DNA of 64,000 nt from Kurthia zopfii (GTDB lineage: Bacteria; Bacillota; Bacilli; Bacillales_A; Planococcaceae). A program made the translations under genes and the position numbers. The stretch covers positions 54,643 to 118,642 of the forward strand of contig NZ_QFVS01000003.1 of the NCBI RefSeq assembly GCF_003143955.1. The letters run 5' to 3'. Shown here one piece after another: positions 46,631 through 56,218 of the stretch; the first letter of the stretch is position 1; every line of letters starts with the position of its first letter. The notes beneath the pieces are model-generated. The model did not search any database and was not told the origin of the DNA. It saw only the letters and a program-made list of their open reading frames with translations.

Positions 46631-47824
46631 TTATTCCTCACTCATTGCACTCATTAATTCTTTTTTCAGCGCAACATATCCTTTATATTTTGGTGCTGTT
46701 CCCATTAAACCGCTTAAATATATATTACTTTTCTTTTTATCTGCTCTTGTCGAAAAAGTTGATAGATTTGTAAGTTCAATTGCTCCATTTTCTTTCGTGC
46801 TGAAATAAATACTATCGCTTCGGTCAATGTCGTCTAATATTTCACTGTAATGCGTTGAAAAAATAAGCGTCGCATTATTTTTATTCACTTCACTTTTAAA
46901 CAGATTAATTAAAGTAATAACGACAGTTTTATTTAAATGATTTTCCATTTCATCAATTAAAATATAGCCACCTGTTTTTAATACATTTTCAATCGTAATC
47001 AAAAGATTTAATCCTTTGATTGTACCTGAAGATAGATACTTCCATAAATCGATTGCCGGTATTTCACGAATTTCTTCATTTGAAAATTTAACCTTTACAA
47101 TCATTTTTGAAAAATGCATTGATTGCTCTGGGTTAATAAATTCAATTTCTTCAATCGTTGGATCTAAATATTGAATATATGCAGCTGGAATATTTCGCAT
47201 CGTGCCAAATACGTTAATATTTGTAAAACCTGTCATATCATAAACATAACGTTTACCGCTTAACATACTTGCTTCAAGTAACACTTGCATAAAAATACTT
47301 GAATCTGAACGTAAATAACCTCTTGCCACTTTCTCAATATCTTCTCTCGTTCGATCTGGTTGTAGATCATCGAATTTCAAAAGCTTCTCTTTACTAATAT
47401 TTCCTCGTGCTTTTTTAATTTTTAATGTTTCCGCTACAAATATATATTTCCCATTTTCATTTCTTTCTATAGTAGAACTTAACTCAAATAGCTGTTCATT
47501 CCAATAGAAAACATTCTCAAAAGTACATTGATTATTAAAATGTTCGAAAACTTCTCCATTCGAAACTTGATCTAATGATTTATTTTGAATAAATAATTCT
47601 AACATCATCGTTAAGATTTTCAATGTAGTCGTTTTACCAGACGCGTTGATTCCTGCGAATGCTAATACATTTTGTTTATATATACTTCCAAAAAGATGTT
47701 CTACAACATTTCCTTCTACCTCTTCAAAATTCACTTTTTTTGTCGTAATCATATTAATTTCAATTTTTTCATCTTTAAAAAGCTTTAGTCCACGAACCGA
47801 TGACTTTATTAATTTTATATCCAA
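46631..47824 (-). CDS. AAA/ABC-type ATPase (AAA_21/OLD-like)
   Basis: 397 residues from TTG 47824, which has GAGGTG six bases upstream (a GTG at 47833 is part of that RBS). Walker A AFAGINASGKTTTLKIL near residue 65, signature-like YLSSGTIKGLNLL, Walker B YILIDEMENHLN and the His-switch segment LIFSTHYSEILDDI. This is the OLD/RloA/AriA class of SMC-like ATPases. First gene of a four-gene unit with spacers of 3, 15 and 13 bases. Such ATPases with Toprim partners commonly act in anti-phage systems. Confidence 0.85.
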   Translation of the reverse strand: MDIKLIKSSVRGLKLFKDEKIEINMITTKKVNFEEVEGNVVEHLFGSIYKQNVLAFAGINASGKTTTLKILTMMLELFIQNKSLDQVSNGEVFEHFNNQCTFENVFYWNEQLFELSSTIERNENGKYIFVAETLKIKKARGNISKEKLLKFDDLQPDRTREDIEKVARGYLRSDSSIFMQVLLEASMLSGKRYVYDMTGFTNINVFGTMRNIPAAYIQYLDPTIEEIEFINPEQSMHFSKMIVKVKFSNEEIREIPAIDLWKYLSSGTIKGLNLLITIENVLKTGGYILIDEMENHLNKTVVITLINLFKSEVNKNNATLIFSTHYSEILDDIDRSDSIYFSTKENGAIELTNLSTFSTRADKKKSNIYLSGLMGTAPKYKGYVALKKELMSAMSEE

Positions 47825-47895
47825 ATGAATCACCTCTAAATCTAGTATAATTGAATTTTATATTTCATGCGAATTTTACGTACATAATATAAAAC

Positions 47896-47927
47896 AAAAA
47901 AACTCCCTAAATTTCTTTAGGGAGTTC
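47896..47927 (-). terminator. Terminator of the LacI-controlled catabolic operon
   Basis: On the minus strand AACTCCCTAAA pairs with TTTAGGGAGTT, then seven T. Confidence 0.9.
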
Positions 47928-47935
47928 ACAATTCA

Positions 47936-49111
47936 CTATTTTTCTACAATAACACCATCAAATGCTGATTTGTAGATTGCAAAAATATCTTCTTTTTCTA
48001 ATGTTAAAGGACTTCTTGCTAAAATACGTGTTTGTTTCGTAGCGTCTTCTGTTAAACCTTCTAACGCTTCTTCACCGATATTAAATCCTTTTAAAGTAGA
48101 AGGAATATTTACATCTGAAACTAATCGTTTCAACTCATCGACACATTTATATGAAGCTTCTTCTTGTGAAAGATTCATCGAGCTGAAGCCCATTGCATCG
48201 TAAATATCTTTCATACGTTTTTCACAGCTTTGGCGAATATAGCCCATGACATAAGGAAGTAATACAGCATTTGAATCACCATGAGCGATATGGAATTGGC
48301 CACCTAATGGATATGCTAATGCGTGAACACCTGCTACACCAGCGTTGAAGAACGCTAATCCCGCTAAATAACTTCCGTAGCTCATATCCGTACGAGCTTG
48401 TTTATTCGAACCTTCGAATACAGCTGTGCGTAGTGAATTACTAATTAAGCGAATTGCTTGTAATGCTAGTGCATCTGAAACAGGACTGGCATTTTTCGAA
48501 ATATATGCTTCAACCGCATGTGTTAATGCATCAATTCCTGTTGCTGCTGTTACTTTTGCAGGCAATGAAAGTGTTAATTCTGGATCAATAATTGCGACAT
48601 CCGCTAATAAATAATCATGCGCTACAACGTCTTTTGTCGTTTCTAATGACAGCACAGAAATATTCGTAATTTCTGAACCTGTACCAGAAGTTGTCGTAAT
48701 TAAAATCGTTGGTAATCCTTTTTTGCTAACTTTTTTTGAACCTGTTAAGTTCAAGTAATCCGCAACTTTACCGTCATGAACTGCTAATGCGCCCGCTAAT
48801 TTTGCTAAATCAAGTGCGCTACCGCCACCTAATCCAATGACTAAGTCGAAAGCATGTTCACGCGTGTAAGCAACTAACTTTTCGCCAACTGCAAGTGGTG
48901 GTTCAGGAACAACTTCCGTATAAAGTTCCGTCGTAATACCTAATGCTGCAAGTGGTTCTTCTACGCGATATGTTAAACCCAAATCTTTTAAAAATGGATC
49001 TGTAATAATTAATACTTTTTGTGCGCCGAAACGTTGTACTTCTTCTGTTAAATAACTAAGTGAACCCCAACCAGTATAACTAATTGGTGCGAATGTAATT
49101 TTCTCTGTCAT
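47936..49111 (-). CDS. Iron-containing (group III) alcohol dehydrogenase
   Basis: 391 residues from the ATG at 49111 (GGGGGA RBS); the frame is open further upstream into the aldehyde dehydrogenase gene. NAD-binding GLGGGSALDLAK, the TTSGTGSEITN block, DALTHAVEAYISK and metal ligand region HALAYPLGGQFHIAHGDSNAVLLP are intact. It interconverts an alcohol and an aldehyde. With the next gene it would take an alcohol or hydroxy-acid to a carboxylate. The true substrate is unknown. Confidence 0.92.
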   Translation of the reverse strand: MTEKITFAPISYTGWGSLSYLTEEVQRFGAQKVLIITDPFLKDLGLTYRVEEPLAALGITTELYTEVVPEPPLAVGEKLVAYTREHAFDLVIGLGGGSALDLAKLAGALAVHDGKVADYLNLTGSKKVSKKGLPTILITTTSGTGSEITNISVLSLETTKDVVAHDYLLADVAIIDPELTLSLPAKVTAATGIDALTHAVEAYISKNASPVSDALALQAIRLISNSLRTAVFEGSNKQARTDMSYGSYLAGLAFFNAGVAGVHALAYPLGGQFHIAHGDSNAVLLPYVMGYIRQSCEKRMKDIYDAMGFSSMNLSQEEASYKCVDELKRLVSDVNIPSTLKGFNIGEEALEGLTEDATKQTRILARSPLTLEKEDIFAIYKSAFDGVIVEK

Positions 49112-49122
49112 GTTAAATCCCC

Positions 49123-50544
49123 CTACTCTTGATTCCATACGATTAATTTTGTTTCTGTCATTTCATGAATCGCATATTTCAAGCCTTCTTTACCAGTACC
49201 GCTTTCTTTCACGCCACCGTATGGCATTTGGTCGACACGGTAAGTCGGAATATCATTGATCATCACGCCACCAACTTCTAATTTCTTAGAAGCGTTGAAC
49301 GCTGTCTTAATATCATTTGTGAAAATACCAGCCTGCAAACCGTAGTTTGAATCGTTAATTTGCTTGATTCCCTCTTCAATAGAAGAAATACGATTAATAC
49401 TGACGATTGGCGCAAATACTTCTTGGCAACTAACTTTCATTTGCGCTTCAACATTAGATAAAATTGTCGGTTCAAATACATCATCTGAAATAACGCCACC
49501 TGATAATAGTTGAGCGCCATGACCGATTGCTTCATCAATCCAGTTTTTCGCACGAACTTGTTCATCTGCATGAATCATTGCTGCTACATCAGTCGTTGGA
49601 TCAAGTGGATTCCCGACAACTAATTTCTTCGTCGCTGCTACGAATTTTTCGATGAACTCATCTGCAACACTATCCATTACATATACTCGTTGTAATGAAA
49701 TACAAACTTGCCCTTGGTTTGAAAATGCGCCTACAACACATTTCGCAACAATTTTATCAAGATCCGTATTTCGGTCGATTATTAACCCCGCATTTGAGCC
49801 AAGTTCTAAAGCAACTTTTTTCAATCCTGCTTTATTACGAATACCAATTCCGACTGCTGGACTACCTGTGAATGTAATCATTTTCACTTTGTCGCTACCT
49901 ACAAGTGCATCACCAACGACACGTCCGCCACCAGTGACAACATTGAATGCGCCTTTTGGTAAGTTCGTTTGCGCGATTAATTCCGCTAAAAATAATGCTG
50001 AAAGTGGAGTTTGTGAAGCTGGTTTTAACACGACTGTATTCCCTGCTGCAATTGCTGGGCCGACTTTATGTGCGACTAAGTTTTGTGGGAAGTTAAATGG
50101 AGTAATAGCTCCAATAACACCAATTGGTTGCTCAATTGTGTAGCCGAAACGATTCGCTCCACCTTTTGCCGCATCCATTGGAATTAATTCCCCAGTTAAG
50201 CGTTTTGCTTCTTCAGCCGCAAATTTATATGTTTCGACAGTACGATCAATTTCACCAAGTGCGAATTTAATTGGTTTCGCACCTTCTAGTGAAATGATTT
50301 CTGCCGCTTGTTGACGATTGTCTTGGAATAATTGTGCGATCTGCTCTAAAATTTCTGCTCTTTCAAGTGCAGTTAAATTCGCCATTTGTTCGCGTGCATC
50401 ATGCGCTGCATCAATTGCCACTTCTACTTGTTGTGCAGTAGCTTGTGGAATTTCTGCGATAACCTCTTTCGTATGTGGTGATTGTAATGTCGCAAATTCT
50501 GAATTCGCAACCCATTCTCCATTTATATAAAATTTCTTTTGCAT
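49123..50544 (-). CDS. NAD(P)-dependent aldehyde dehydrogenase
   Basis: 473 residues, ALDH superfamily. Catalytic Cys in FSNQGQVCISLQRV, catalytic Glu in ALELGSNAG, Asn in TPFNFPQNLVAHK and the late PYGGVKESGTGKEG motif. The subgroup is close to lactaldehyde, phosphonoacetaldehyde and sulfolactaldehyde dehydrogenases; I cannot tell which. GAGGAGG RBS. Two bases after the permease stop. Confidence 0.92.
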   Translation of the reverse strand: MQKKFYINGEWVANSEFATLQSPHTKEVIAEIPQATAQQVEVAIDAAHDAREQMANLTALERAEILEQIAQLFQDNRQQAAEIISLEGAKPIKFALGEIDRTVETYKFAAEEAKRLTGELIPMDAAKGGANRFGYTIEQPIGVIGAITPFNFPQNLVAHKVGPAIAAGNTVVLKPASQTPLSALFLAELIAQTNLPKGAFNVVTGGGRVVGDALVGSDKVKMITFTGSPAVGIGIRNKAGLKKVALELGSNAGLIIDRNTDLDKIVAKCVVGAFSNQGQVCISLQRVYVMDSVADEFIEKFVAATKKLVVGNPLDPTTDVAAMIHADEQVRAKNWIDEAIGHGAQLLSGGVISDDVFEPTILSNVEAQMKVSCQEVFAPIVSINRISSIEEGIKQINDSNYGLQAGIFTNDIKTAFNASKKLEVGGVMINDIPTYRVDQMPYGGVKESGTGKEGLKYAIHEMTETKLIVWNQE

Positions 50545-50546
50545 GA

Positions 50547-51947
50547 TTACGCCTCCTCATTAGCTTTCTTGTTCTCATACTCTCGTTGATTCTTTGTGAA
50601 CGTGCCATCCACTTCACCGCGGAAGAAATGACGTCCGTAAATTAATAGACACAATAGAATACCTACTGCGAAGCCCCATGCCGCACCTTTAATACAAAGG
50701 ATTGCTGCAATGACACCACCGATTCCTAAATCCGTTTGACTACGTGCTTCTAAAATACCTACTTTCACACTTACATAACCTTGAATTAACATCGTTAACG
50801 CAAGCGCTACACCTAAAATCGGCTCTACTAAACTTACGATTGGTAGTAATAATAAACCTGTGTTCGTACCCCAGCGGAATGAACCGACACCGCCGAATAA
50901 TGAATCCATCGCTTTACGCCCTTTTTTGTAACGTTCGATCATGACTACTTGCATTGCTGACCAAGTAGGACCTGACATCGTTACATCCGGACCAATAATA
51001 CTCATTACTGCGTTACGAATACCGATAATCCAGTGCGCACGGCTTGGTGAGTATTCAACTTTTTCATCTGGACGAGCTTCTGCACCGTCTTCTACTAAAA
51101 CTTTATTTTGAATCACATCACCGAATAAGACGATGTATGCTGCGAACACTGTCGGAATCGCCGTAATGAACATCATTAATGGAGGCATACCAATACCGAA
51201 TACTGTGTATTCATTCCATAATGTTGCGAAGTCAGGAGATGAAATTCCCCATTGAATTGAAGGCCATTTTGCTTCTCCAAAAATAGGTGCAATAACGATT
51301 GCGATAATAATAACTGGAAGCACACCTAATTTTGCGATTGTTCCCCAAAACTTATTACGTTTTTGGAATGCCACGAAATGTTTCGAAAACATTAAGTAAA
51401 AACCAATCCCTACTGCAATTGAAATTGTCCAAGGGAATACTTCAAATTTCCCGCCTAATTGGAATACTGAGATGACTGCGGCAAGACCTGCACCCATAAT
51501 AATCCCTGTTTTAATAGCTGGTGGAATAATACTAACTACTCGTGACGCCAATCCGGTCGCCCCAAGTATCAAACAGAGTATCCCGAGGGTTAATTGGAAC
51601 GCGATCAACGAGTGAATTCGTTCTGGCCCTTCTGGGAACTGTTGACAATATAATGTGATCAATGGGATCGCGGGTGTAATCCATCCTGGAACAGCCGGAT
51701 CACCTAGTAAGTGATGTAATAAATAAAATACGCCGTTTAACATAACGATTGCTAAAGCGACTTCAAATGGCATCCCCAATAAAGCCATAAGTAACGGAAT
51801 TGCTGATAAATCGACGGCGCACATTAATAACCCCTGTACGTAGTCTGGCCATTCGAATCGATAGTGAACGAATGGAATACGAATCTTGAATGGTCCAGCT
51901 GCAATATGCGGCGACTCTTCGCCATACTTTCTATTTTTCCAAAGCAT
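50547..51947 (-). CDS. SLC23-type (xanthine/uracil/ascorbate-like) permease
   Basis: 466 residues with roughly 12-14 hydrophobic segments. The NAT/NCS2-like inverted-repeat plan can be seen (VPGWITPAIPLI region, GAGLAAVISVFQLGG, GPDVTMSGPTWSAMQV). It is an unusual member and the substrate is probably not a nucleobase, given the linked dehydrogenases. First gene of the operon, behind the two LacI operators. RBS CTGGGGGAAAAG. Confidence 0.78.
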   Translation of the reverse strand: MLWKNRKYGEESPHIAAGPFKIRIPFVHYRFEWPDYVQGLLMCAVDLSAIPLLMALLGMPFEVALAIVMLNGVFYLLHHLLGDPAVPGWITPAIPLITLYCQQFPEGPERIHSLIAFQLTLGILCLILGATGLASRVVSIIPPAIKTGIIMGAGLAAVISVFQLGGKFEVFPWTISIAVGIGFYLMFSKHFVAFQKRNKFWGTIAKLGVLPVIIIAIVIAPIFGEAKWPSIQWGISSPDFATLWNEYTVFGIGMPPLMMFITAIPTVFAAYIVLFGDVIQNKVLVEDGAEARPDEKVEYSPSRAHWIIGIRNAVMSIIGPDVTMSGPTWSAMQVVMIERYKKGRKAMDSLFGGVGSFRWGTNTGLLLLPIVSLVEPILGVALALTMLIQGYVSVKVGILEARSQTDLGIGGVIAAILCIKGAAWGFAVGILLCLLIYGRHFFRGEVDGTFTKNQREYENKKANEEA

Positions 51948-51981
51948 TTCTTTTCCCCCAGTCCTCTTTGTGAAGCGATAC

Positions 51982-51996
51982 GAGAAAGCGTTGTCA
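51982..51996. promoter_or_regulatory. Candidate catabolite response element (cre)
   Basis: GAGAAAGCGTTGTCA matches the cre consensus WTGNAANCGNWNNCA at all but the first two positions. It lies between the LacI operators and the permease start, so CcpA repression of the operon is plausible. Confidence 0.55.
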
Positions 51997-52000
51997 TTTT

Positions 52001-52020
52001 AAATGGTTACGTATTCATTT
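52001..52020. promoter_or_regulatory. LacI-family operator, proximal copy
   Basis: AAATG-GT-TACGTA-TT-CATTT is a palindrome around TACGTA and is repeated exactly 44 bases away. It precedes the operon next to a LacI gene. Confidence 0.82.
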
Positions 52021-52044
52021 CGAATAAAAAATAAAAAGCACTCA

Positions 52045-52064
52045 AAATGGTTACGTATTCATTT
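52045..52064. promoter_or_regulatory. LacI-family operator, distal copy
   Basis: Exact second copy of the 20-base palindrome. The centre-to-centre distance of 44 bases is close to four helical turns, suiting cooperative binding or a short loop. Confidence 0.82.
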
Positions 52065-52084
52065 ACGTTTAAATAAAACAAAAT

Positions 52085-53086
52085 CTAACTTTGTTCTATT
52101 CGTTTCGTCGTACCTCTTTCAAAAACTTTAACAGATTCCGTAATATTTATGCAAGGATTATTTTTATTTTCGATATTCTTGATCAGTTGTTCGATTGCTA
52201 AAAGACCGAGATTTCTTTCAGAAACACTGCCAATTGTAGACAATTGAATCATGCCATGTTGACTCATTTCAACATTATCAATCCCAACAATACTAAGCTC
52301 TTCAGGGATCTTTACACCATTCGTAGTCGCAGAATTTAATAAGTTCAATGCGATTGAATCCGAACCTGAACAAATGGCAGTCGGTTTGTTTTTTAAATCA
52401 AGTAAAGTCATGAGTGCTGCTTCACAAGATTCCTTCGAAGTATCCGTTTGTAAAATATGCGCACCGTCTATGTCCAATTGGAAATCTTCACATGCTTGTA
52501 AAAAACCTTCATAACGATGTTTGAATGTACTCACCGATAAAGGCCCGCCAACCCAGCTAATTTTTTTATGATTCAAATCAACTAAATGTTTCACAGATAA
52601 ATAACCCGCTTCAAAATTATCGATTTCTACGAAGTGGTCGTTATTTTTATGTTTACGATTGTATGTAATGAACGGAATATTCATCTTTTTCATACGGTCA
52701 AAAAATGGATCATCAAATAAAATACATGACAGAATCACGCCATCTATTTTCGTACCGATCGCAGTTTCATATGCTTCATTTAAATTCTCATCATTGACGA
52801 ACTGAACATTCACTTTGTAGCCGAATTCATTCGCATAATTAACAATCGCCGTAGTTGTATCGACGAAAAATGGATTATGTAACGGCCCTGAAAGTAATGC
52901 AATTGTATTTGAATTTTGCCCAACAAGTGAGCGTGCATTGGCATCTGGTACATAATTTAATTCACGAATTGCATTTAAAACTTTATCTAACGTCGGCTTC
53001 TTTACACGATCCGGCGCGTTTAATACACGAGATACTGTCGTCTGAGACACACCCGCTAACTTTGCTACATCCTTTGAAGACACCAT
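52085..53086 (-). CDS. LacI-family transcriptional regulator
   Basis: 333 residues from the ATG at 53086. N-terminal HTH SSKDVAKLAGVSQTTVSRVLN, hinge region and a periplasmic-binding-protein-like effector domain (NTIALLSGPLHNPFF, then NIPFITYNRKHKNN, AICSGSDSIALNLL). Its own gene lies upstream of the catabolic operon on the same strand, with the paired operators between them. The effector is probably the operon substrate or intermediate. Confidence 0.93.
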   Translation of the reverse strand: MVSSKDVAKLAGVSQTTVSRVLNAPDRVKKPTLDKVLNAIRELNYVPDANARSLVGQNSNTIALLSGPLHNPFFVDTTTAIVNYANEFGYKVNVQFVNDENLNEAYETAIGTKIDGVILSCILFDDPFFDRMKKMNIPFITYNRKHKNNDHFVEIDNFEAGYLSVKHLVDLNHKKISWVGGPLSVSTFKHRYEGFLQACEDFQLDIDGAHILQTDTSKESCEAALMTLLDLKNKPTAICSGSDSIALNLLNSATTNGVKIPEELSIVGIDNVEMSQHGMIQLSTIGSVSERNLGLLAIEQLIKNIENKNNPCINITESVKVFERGTTKRIEQS

Positions 53087-53211
53087 ATGCCCCACCCCAA
53101 TCTATATAATGATTTACGCAAAAATGAAGATATAGCAATCTCGAATTCCTATACCTTCACGCATAATTTATATACTATTCTATTATTATAATGGCAAGGG
53201 TGGAATTAAGC

Positions 53212-53241
53212 AAAAACACCTCCAATCACTTGGAGGTGTTC
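53212..53241 (-). terminator. Terminator of the iron operon
   Basis: On the minus strand AACACCTCCA pairs with TGGAGGTGTT, followed by TTTT. It lies just after the reductase stop. Confidence 0.87.
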
Positions 53242-53250
53242 TTCACTCAG

Positions 53251-54294
53251 CTATCCGTAATATTCCGAATCGTCCAATCCGAGTTCTTTGTTTTTCTCTT
53301 TGAACTTCGCATTATGGGATGATACCATCGCGACTTCGCGTGCGTCAGGTGTAATATACACTTTAGCATTGTTTAAAGCGAGTACGGCATCAGCAAATGC
53401 ACCTGCGATCAGGCGTACTTTTGAATCGTATGTTGTAAAATCTCCTGCACCGTAAATGCCCGGAATACTCGTCGCACATTTATGATCGACGACCGCACAA
53501 CCATTGTCTAACTCTAGTCCCCATTCTTCTAACTTGCCACTATCATATTTGAAGCCATGATTGATAATGACTGCATCCACTGGAATCGAGCGTTCTTCTG
53601 CAGTTTCCGTATGTTCAATGATGACTTCATTAATCGCCTCGCCATTTTCACTTTGAAGGCTTTTAATTGTAAAGGGTGTAAGTACATTTGCTTTAGAATT
53701 TTTCATATTCACGACGTTGCGCTCATGACCACCGAATTCATCACGACGATGGACAACCGTTACTTGCTCAGCGATTTGTACGAGTTCATTTGCCCAATCG
53801 ACAGCCGAATCGCCACCTCCAGAGATGAGTACATGCTTCCCTCTGAACTGCTCCAATTCTTGCACTGTGTAATGAAGATTCGTAATTTCGAAACGATCGG
53901 CACCTTCAATTTCAAGCTTTTGAAGTGATAGCATGCCATAGCCAATCGCTAAAATGACTGTTCTTGATAAATGCTGTTTCCCATCATGCGTCGTGATGAG
54001 GAAATTGCCATCGACTAATTTTTCATAATCGGTTACTTCTGAATTTAAAATAATCGTCGGTTCAAAAGTATTCGCTTGATCGATTAGTTGATCAATAATA
54101 TCGCGGCATAAAGTCGGTCTTGAACCACCAATATCCCAAATCATTTTCTCTTGATAAATGCGCATACGCCCACCAAGCTCTGAACCCGAATCGATTAGCT
54201 TCGTTTTTAAATCACGCATTCCACTATAAAATGCCGTAAATAATCCAGCTGGTCCGCCACCGACAATCGTTACATCATACAATTCTAAAGACAT
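53251..54294 (-). CDS. Ferredoxin/flavodoxin-NADP reductase-like flavoprotein (type 2, YumC-like)
   Basis: 347 residues, thioredoxin-reductase-like fold without the CxxC. FAD motif [20 protein letters not shown] motif [27 protein letters not shown] near the C-terminus. It is the last gene of a Fur-boxed siderophore operon, so reduction of imported ferric siderophore or of a flavodoxin is a reasonable inference. RBS TGAGGTG; 12 bases after the preceding lipoprotein gene. Confidence 0.88.
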   Translation of the reverse strand: MSLELYDVTIVGGGPAGLFTAFYSGMRDLKTKLIDSGSELGGRMRIYQEKMIWDIGGSRPTLCRDIIDQLIDQANTFEPTIILNSEVTDYEKLVDGNFLITTHDGKQHLSRTVILAIGYGMLSLQKLEIEGADRFEITNLHYTVQELEQFRGKHVLISGGGDSAVDWANELVQIAEQVTVVHRRDEFGGHERNVVNMKNSKANVLTPFTIKSLQSENGEAINEVIIEHTETAEERSIPVDAVIINHGFKYDSGKLEEWGLELDNGCAVVDHKCATSIPGIYGAGDFTTYDSKVRLIAGAFADAVLALNNAKVYITPDAREVAMVSSHNAKFKEKNKELGLDDSEYYG

Positions 54295-54306
54295 GTTGAC
54301 ACCTCA

Positions 54307-55254
54307 TTATTTTTTAATTTGTTTTTCGATAGCATCTGCTAAATCATCAAGTTGAAGCATTGCTGTGTATGCATCACTCATGAAATAAGAATGAACATCC
54401 ACATCTACAACATGGCCGTTTTTCACTGCATCTAATGTATTCCAAATTGCAGGCTGTTTTTGATTTTTCGCAGCTGGATTCGAGATTTTCACGATATAAT
54501 CACCCGCGTAATCGCCGACTTTTTCCCATGAAACATCAAGACGATCGCCATCTTTATCGATAATATCTGATTGCACACGTTTTGGCGCTTTCATCTCTAG
54601 TAATTCATAAAGCGTATCACCCGCACGCTCACCCGTTTTACCTACTACAAGTGTTGATTTTGTCGTACCTACGTCAATAATTGAAATCGTCTTATCTTCT
54701 GGAATGATTTTGCCGATACGTTCTTTCGTAGCTGCTACTTTTTCATCTAATTTCTTATTAAATTCCTTCGCTTCTTCTTGTTGATTTAAAATTTCACCCA
54801 TACCAATTACTTTTTCTTGAATCGTGTCATACTGTGATACGTCATATACTACAGTTGGAGCGATTTTCTTATATTTTTCTACTGCTTCTTTATCATACGT
54901 AATAATTAAATCTGGTTTTAAAGCTAATATTTTTTCCATTGAAACTTGACCATCTACACCAATATCCTGTGTTTTTTCAGTAACATATGGTTTTAATAAA
55001 ACACCGAAATCTAAAATTGTTTTAGAAGTACCAACTGGCTCGATTCCTACTGCCATTACTTCACCTAAATTCCAGTCAACTACGACACGTTGTGGATCAG
55101 ATGGTACGGTTACTTTACCCATCACTGTATCGATTTCGCGCGTTGTTTCTTCCTTACTAGCATTCGCTTTGCCATCCTTCTCCTTGTCGCTTGAACAAGC
55201 AGCTAAAACTAAAATCAAACTCATCATACAAAAAAGTGTTATTAATTTCTTCAT
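54307..55254 (-). CDS. Iron-siderophore ABC substrate-binding lipoprotein (third SBP)
   Basis: 315 residues. Lipobox LVLAAC, Cys20. FecB/FhuD-like class III fold: the TVPSDPQRVVVDWNLGEVMAVGIEPVG segment, then LKPDLIITYDKEA, and a C-terminal NGHVVDVDVHSYFMSD. Divergent from the two following paralogues, so likely a different ligand. The operon also has permeases and ATPase. Confidence 0.9.
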   Translation of the reverse strand: MKKLITLFCMMSLILVLAACSSDKEKDGKANASKEETTREIDTVMGKVTVPSDPQRVVVDWNLGEVMAVGIEPVGTSKTILDFGVLLKPYVTEKTQDIGVDGQVSMEKILALKPDLIITYDKEAVEKYKKIAPTVVYDVSQYDTIQEKVIGMGEILNQQEEAKEFNKKLDEKVAATKERIGKIIPEDKTISIIDVGTTKSTLVVGKTGERAGDTLYELLEMKAPKRVQSDIIDKDGDRLDVSWEKVGDYAGDYIVKISNPAAKNQKQPAIWNTLDAVKNGHVVDVDVHSYFMSDAYTAMLQLDDLADAIEKQIKK

Positions 55255-55273
55255 TATAAAATCCCCCGATTCT

Positions 55274-56200
55274 TTATTTAGTTAGATTGCCTACGATTTC
55301 TTCAATTTGTTGATCTAATGAGATTGGATCACTGAAAAATGCGTCAGTTGAATCAATTTCGAATACTTTCTTATTTTTCACAGCCGGTAGTGATTTCCAA
55401 AGGCCAGTTTCCTTCGTTTTCGAATACGTATCGCCACCAGATTCTACGAATAAATAATCTCCCGCAAAGTCAGGGAGTTTCTCGATTGAGAATGATGCGT
55501 AACCTGTACCTTTTGGTGTTTGTTTTTTAACAAGCTTTGGCATCTCTAAATCGAATTCACCGTAGATGATTTCGCCTCCACGACCGAAGTTATTGCCATA
55601 TGCGTATGCCTCTTTATCACCAACGCCAAGAATAGCGACTGTTTGATCTCCAACTGCTTTTTGAACTTGTGGTTTGTATTTCGCTACTTTTTTATCCCAC
55701 TCTGAAATCCATTGCGCTGCTTCTGCTTCCTTATTGAAAATCGTACCGAATTCCGTCATTTCTTCTTTAAATGATTTTTCTTTCGGTAAAATCGCTACTG
55801 TTGGCGCAATCTTCTCTAGCTTGTCTAAGTTTTCAGATTGTGCAAAAGTAATGATTAAATCTGGTTTTAGCGACATAATTTTCTCTGGCGATTCCTCAGC
55901 CCCGATGTCTTCAATACCTTCGATTCGGTCTCCAAAATACTTATTGCTTAATGCAAAGCTTGAAAGCCCTACTGGTTTAATACCAAGTTGCAGTGCATAA
56001 CCTGCGAAACTATCCGCTGTAATCACGACACGTTTTGGATTTTTCGGAATCGAAATTGTTCCGTTTTTCGCTTTATAATCAACCATCTCAACTTTATCTG
56101 TTGATGATTTTTCTTCTTCTTTTTTATTGCCACATGCTGCAAGCGCAAAAATTGCCACCATTAACAACGCTAACCAACTGAATTTTTTACGAGTAATCAC
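55274..56200 (-). CDS. Iron-siderophore ABC substrate-binding lipoprotein (second SBP)
   Basis: 308 residues, GTG start. Lipobox FALAAC, Cys23. Class III solute-binding motifs: ISIPKNPKRVVITADSFAGYALQLGIKPVGLS, MSLKPDLIITFAQSENL, and a late PAVKNKKVFEIDST. Closely similar over its whole length to the adjacent protein encoded at 56219-57142, so it arose by tandem duplication. Confidence 0.9.
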   Translation of the reverse strand: MITRKKFSWLALLMVAIFALAACGNKKEEEKSSTDKVEMVDYKAKNGTISIPKNPKRVVITADSFAGYALQLGIKPVGLSSFALSNKYFGDRIEGIEDIGAEESPEKIMSLKPDLIITFAQSENLDKLEKIAPTVAILPKEKSFKEEMTEFGTIFNKEAEAAQWISEWDKKVAKYKPQVQKAVGDQTVAILGVGDKEAYAYGNNFGRGGEIIYGEFDLEMPKLVKKQTPKGTGYASFSIEKLPDFAGDYLFVESGGDTYSKTKETGLWKSLPAVKNKKVFEIDSTDAFFSDPISLDQQIEEIVGNLTK

Positions 56201-56218
56201 AGAAATACACGCTCCTCA

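Noticed and set aside
49652..50143. 163-codon frame antisense to the aldehyde dehydrogenase
   Set aside because: Shadow of a strongly conserved ALDH region; no RBS.
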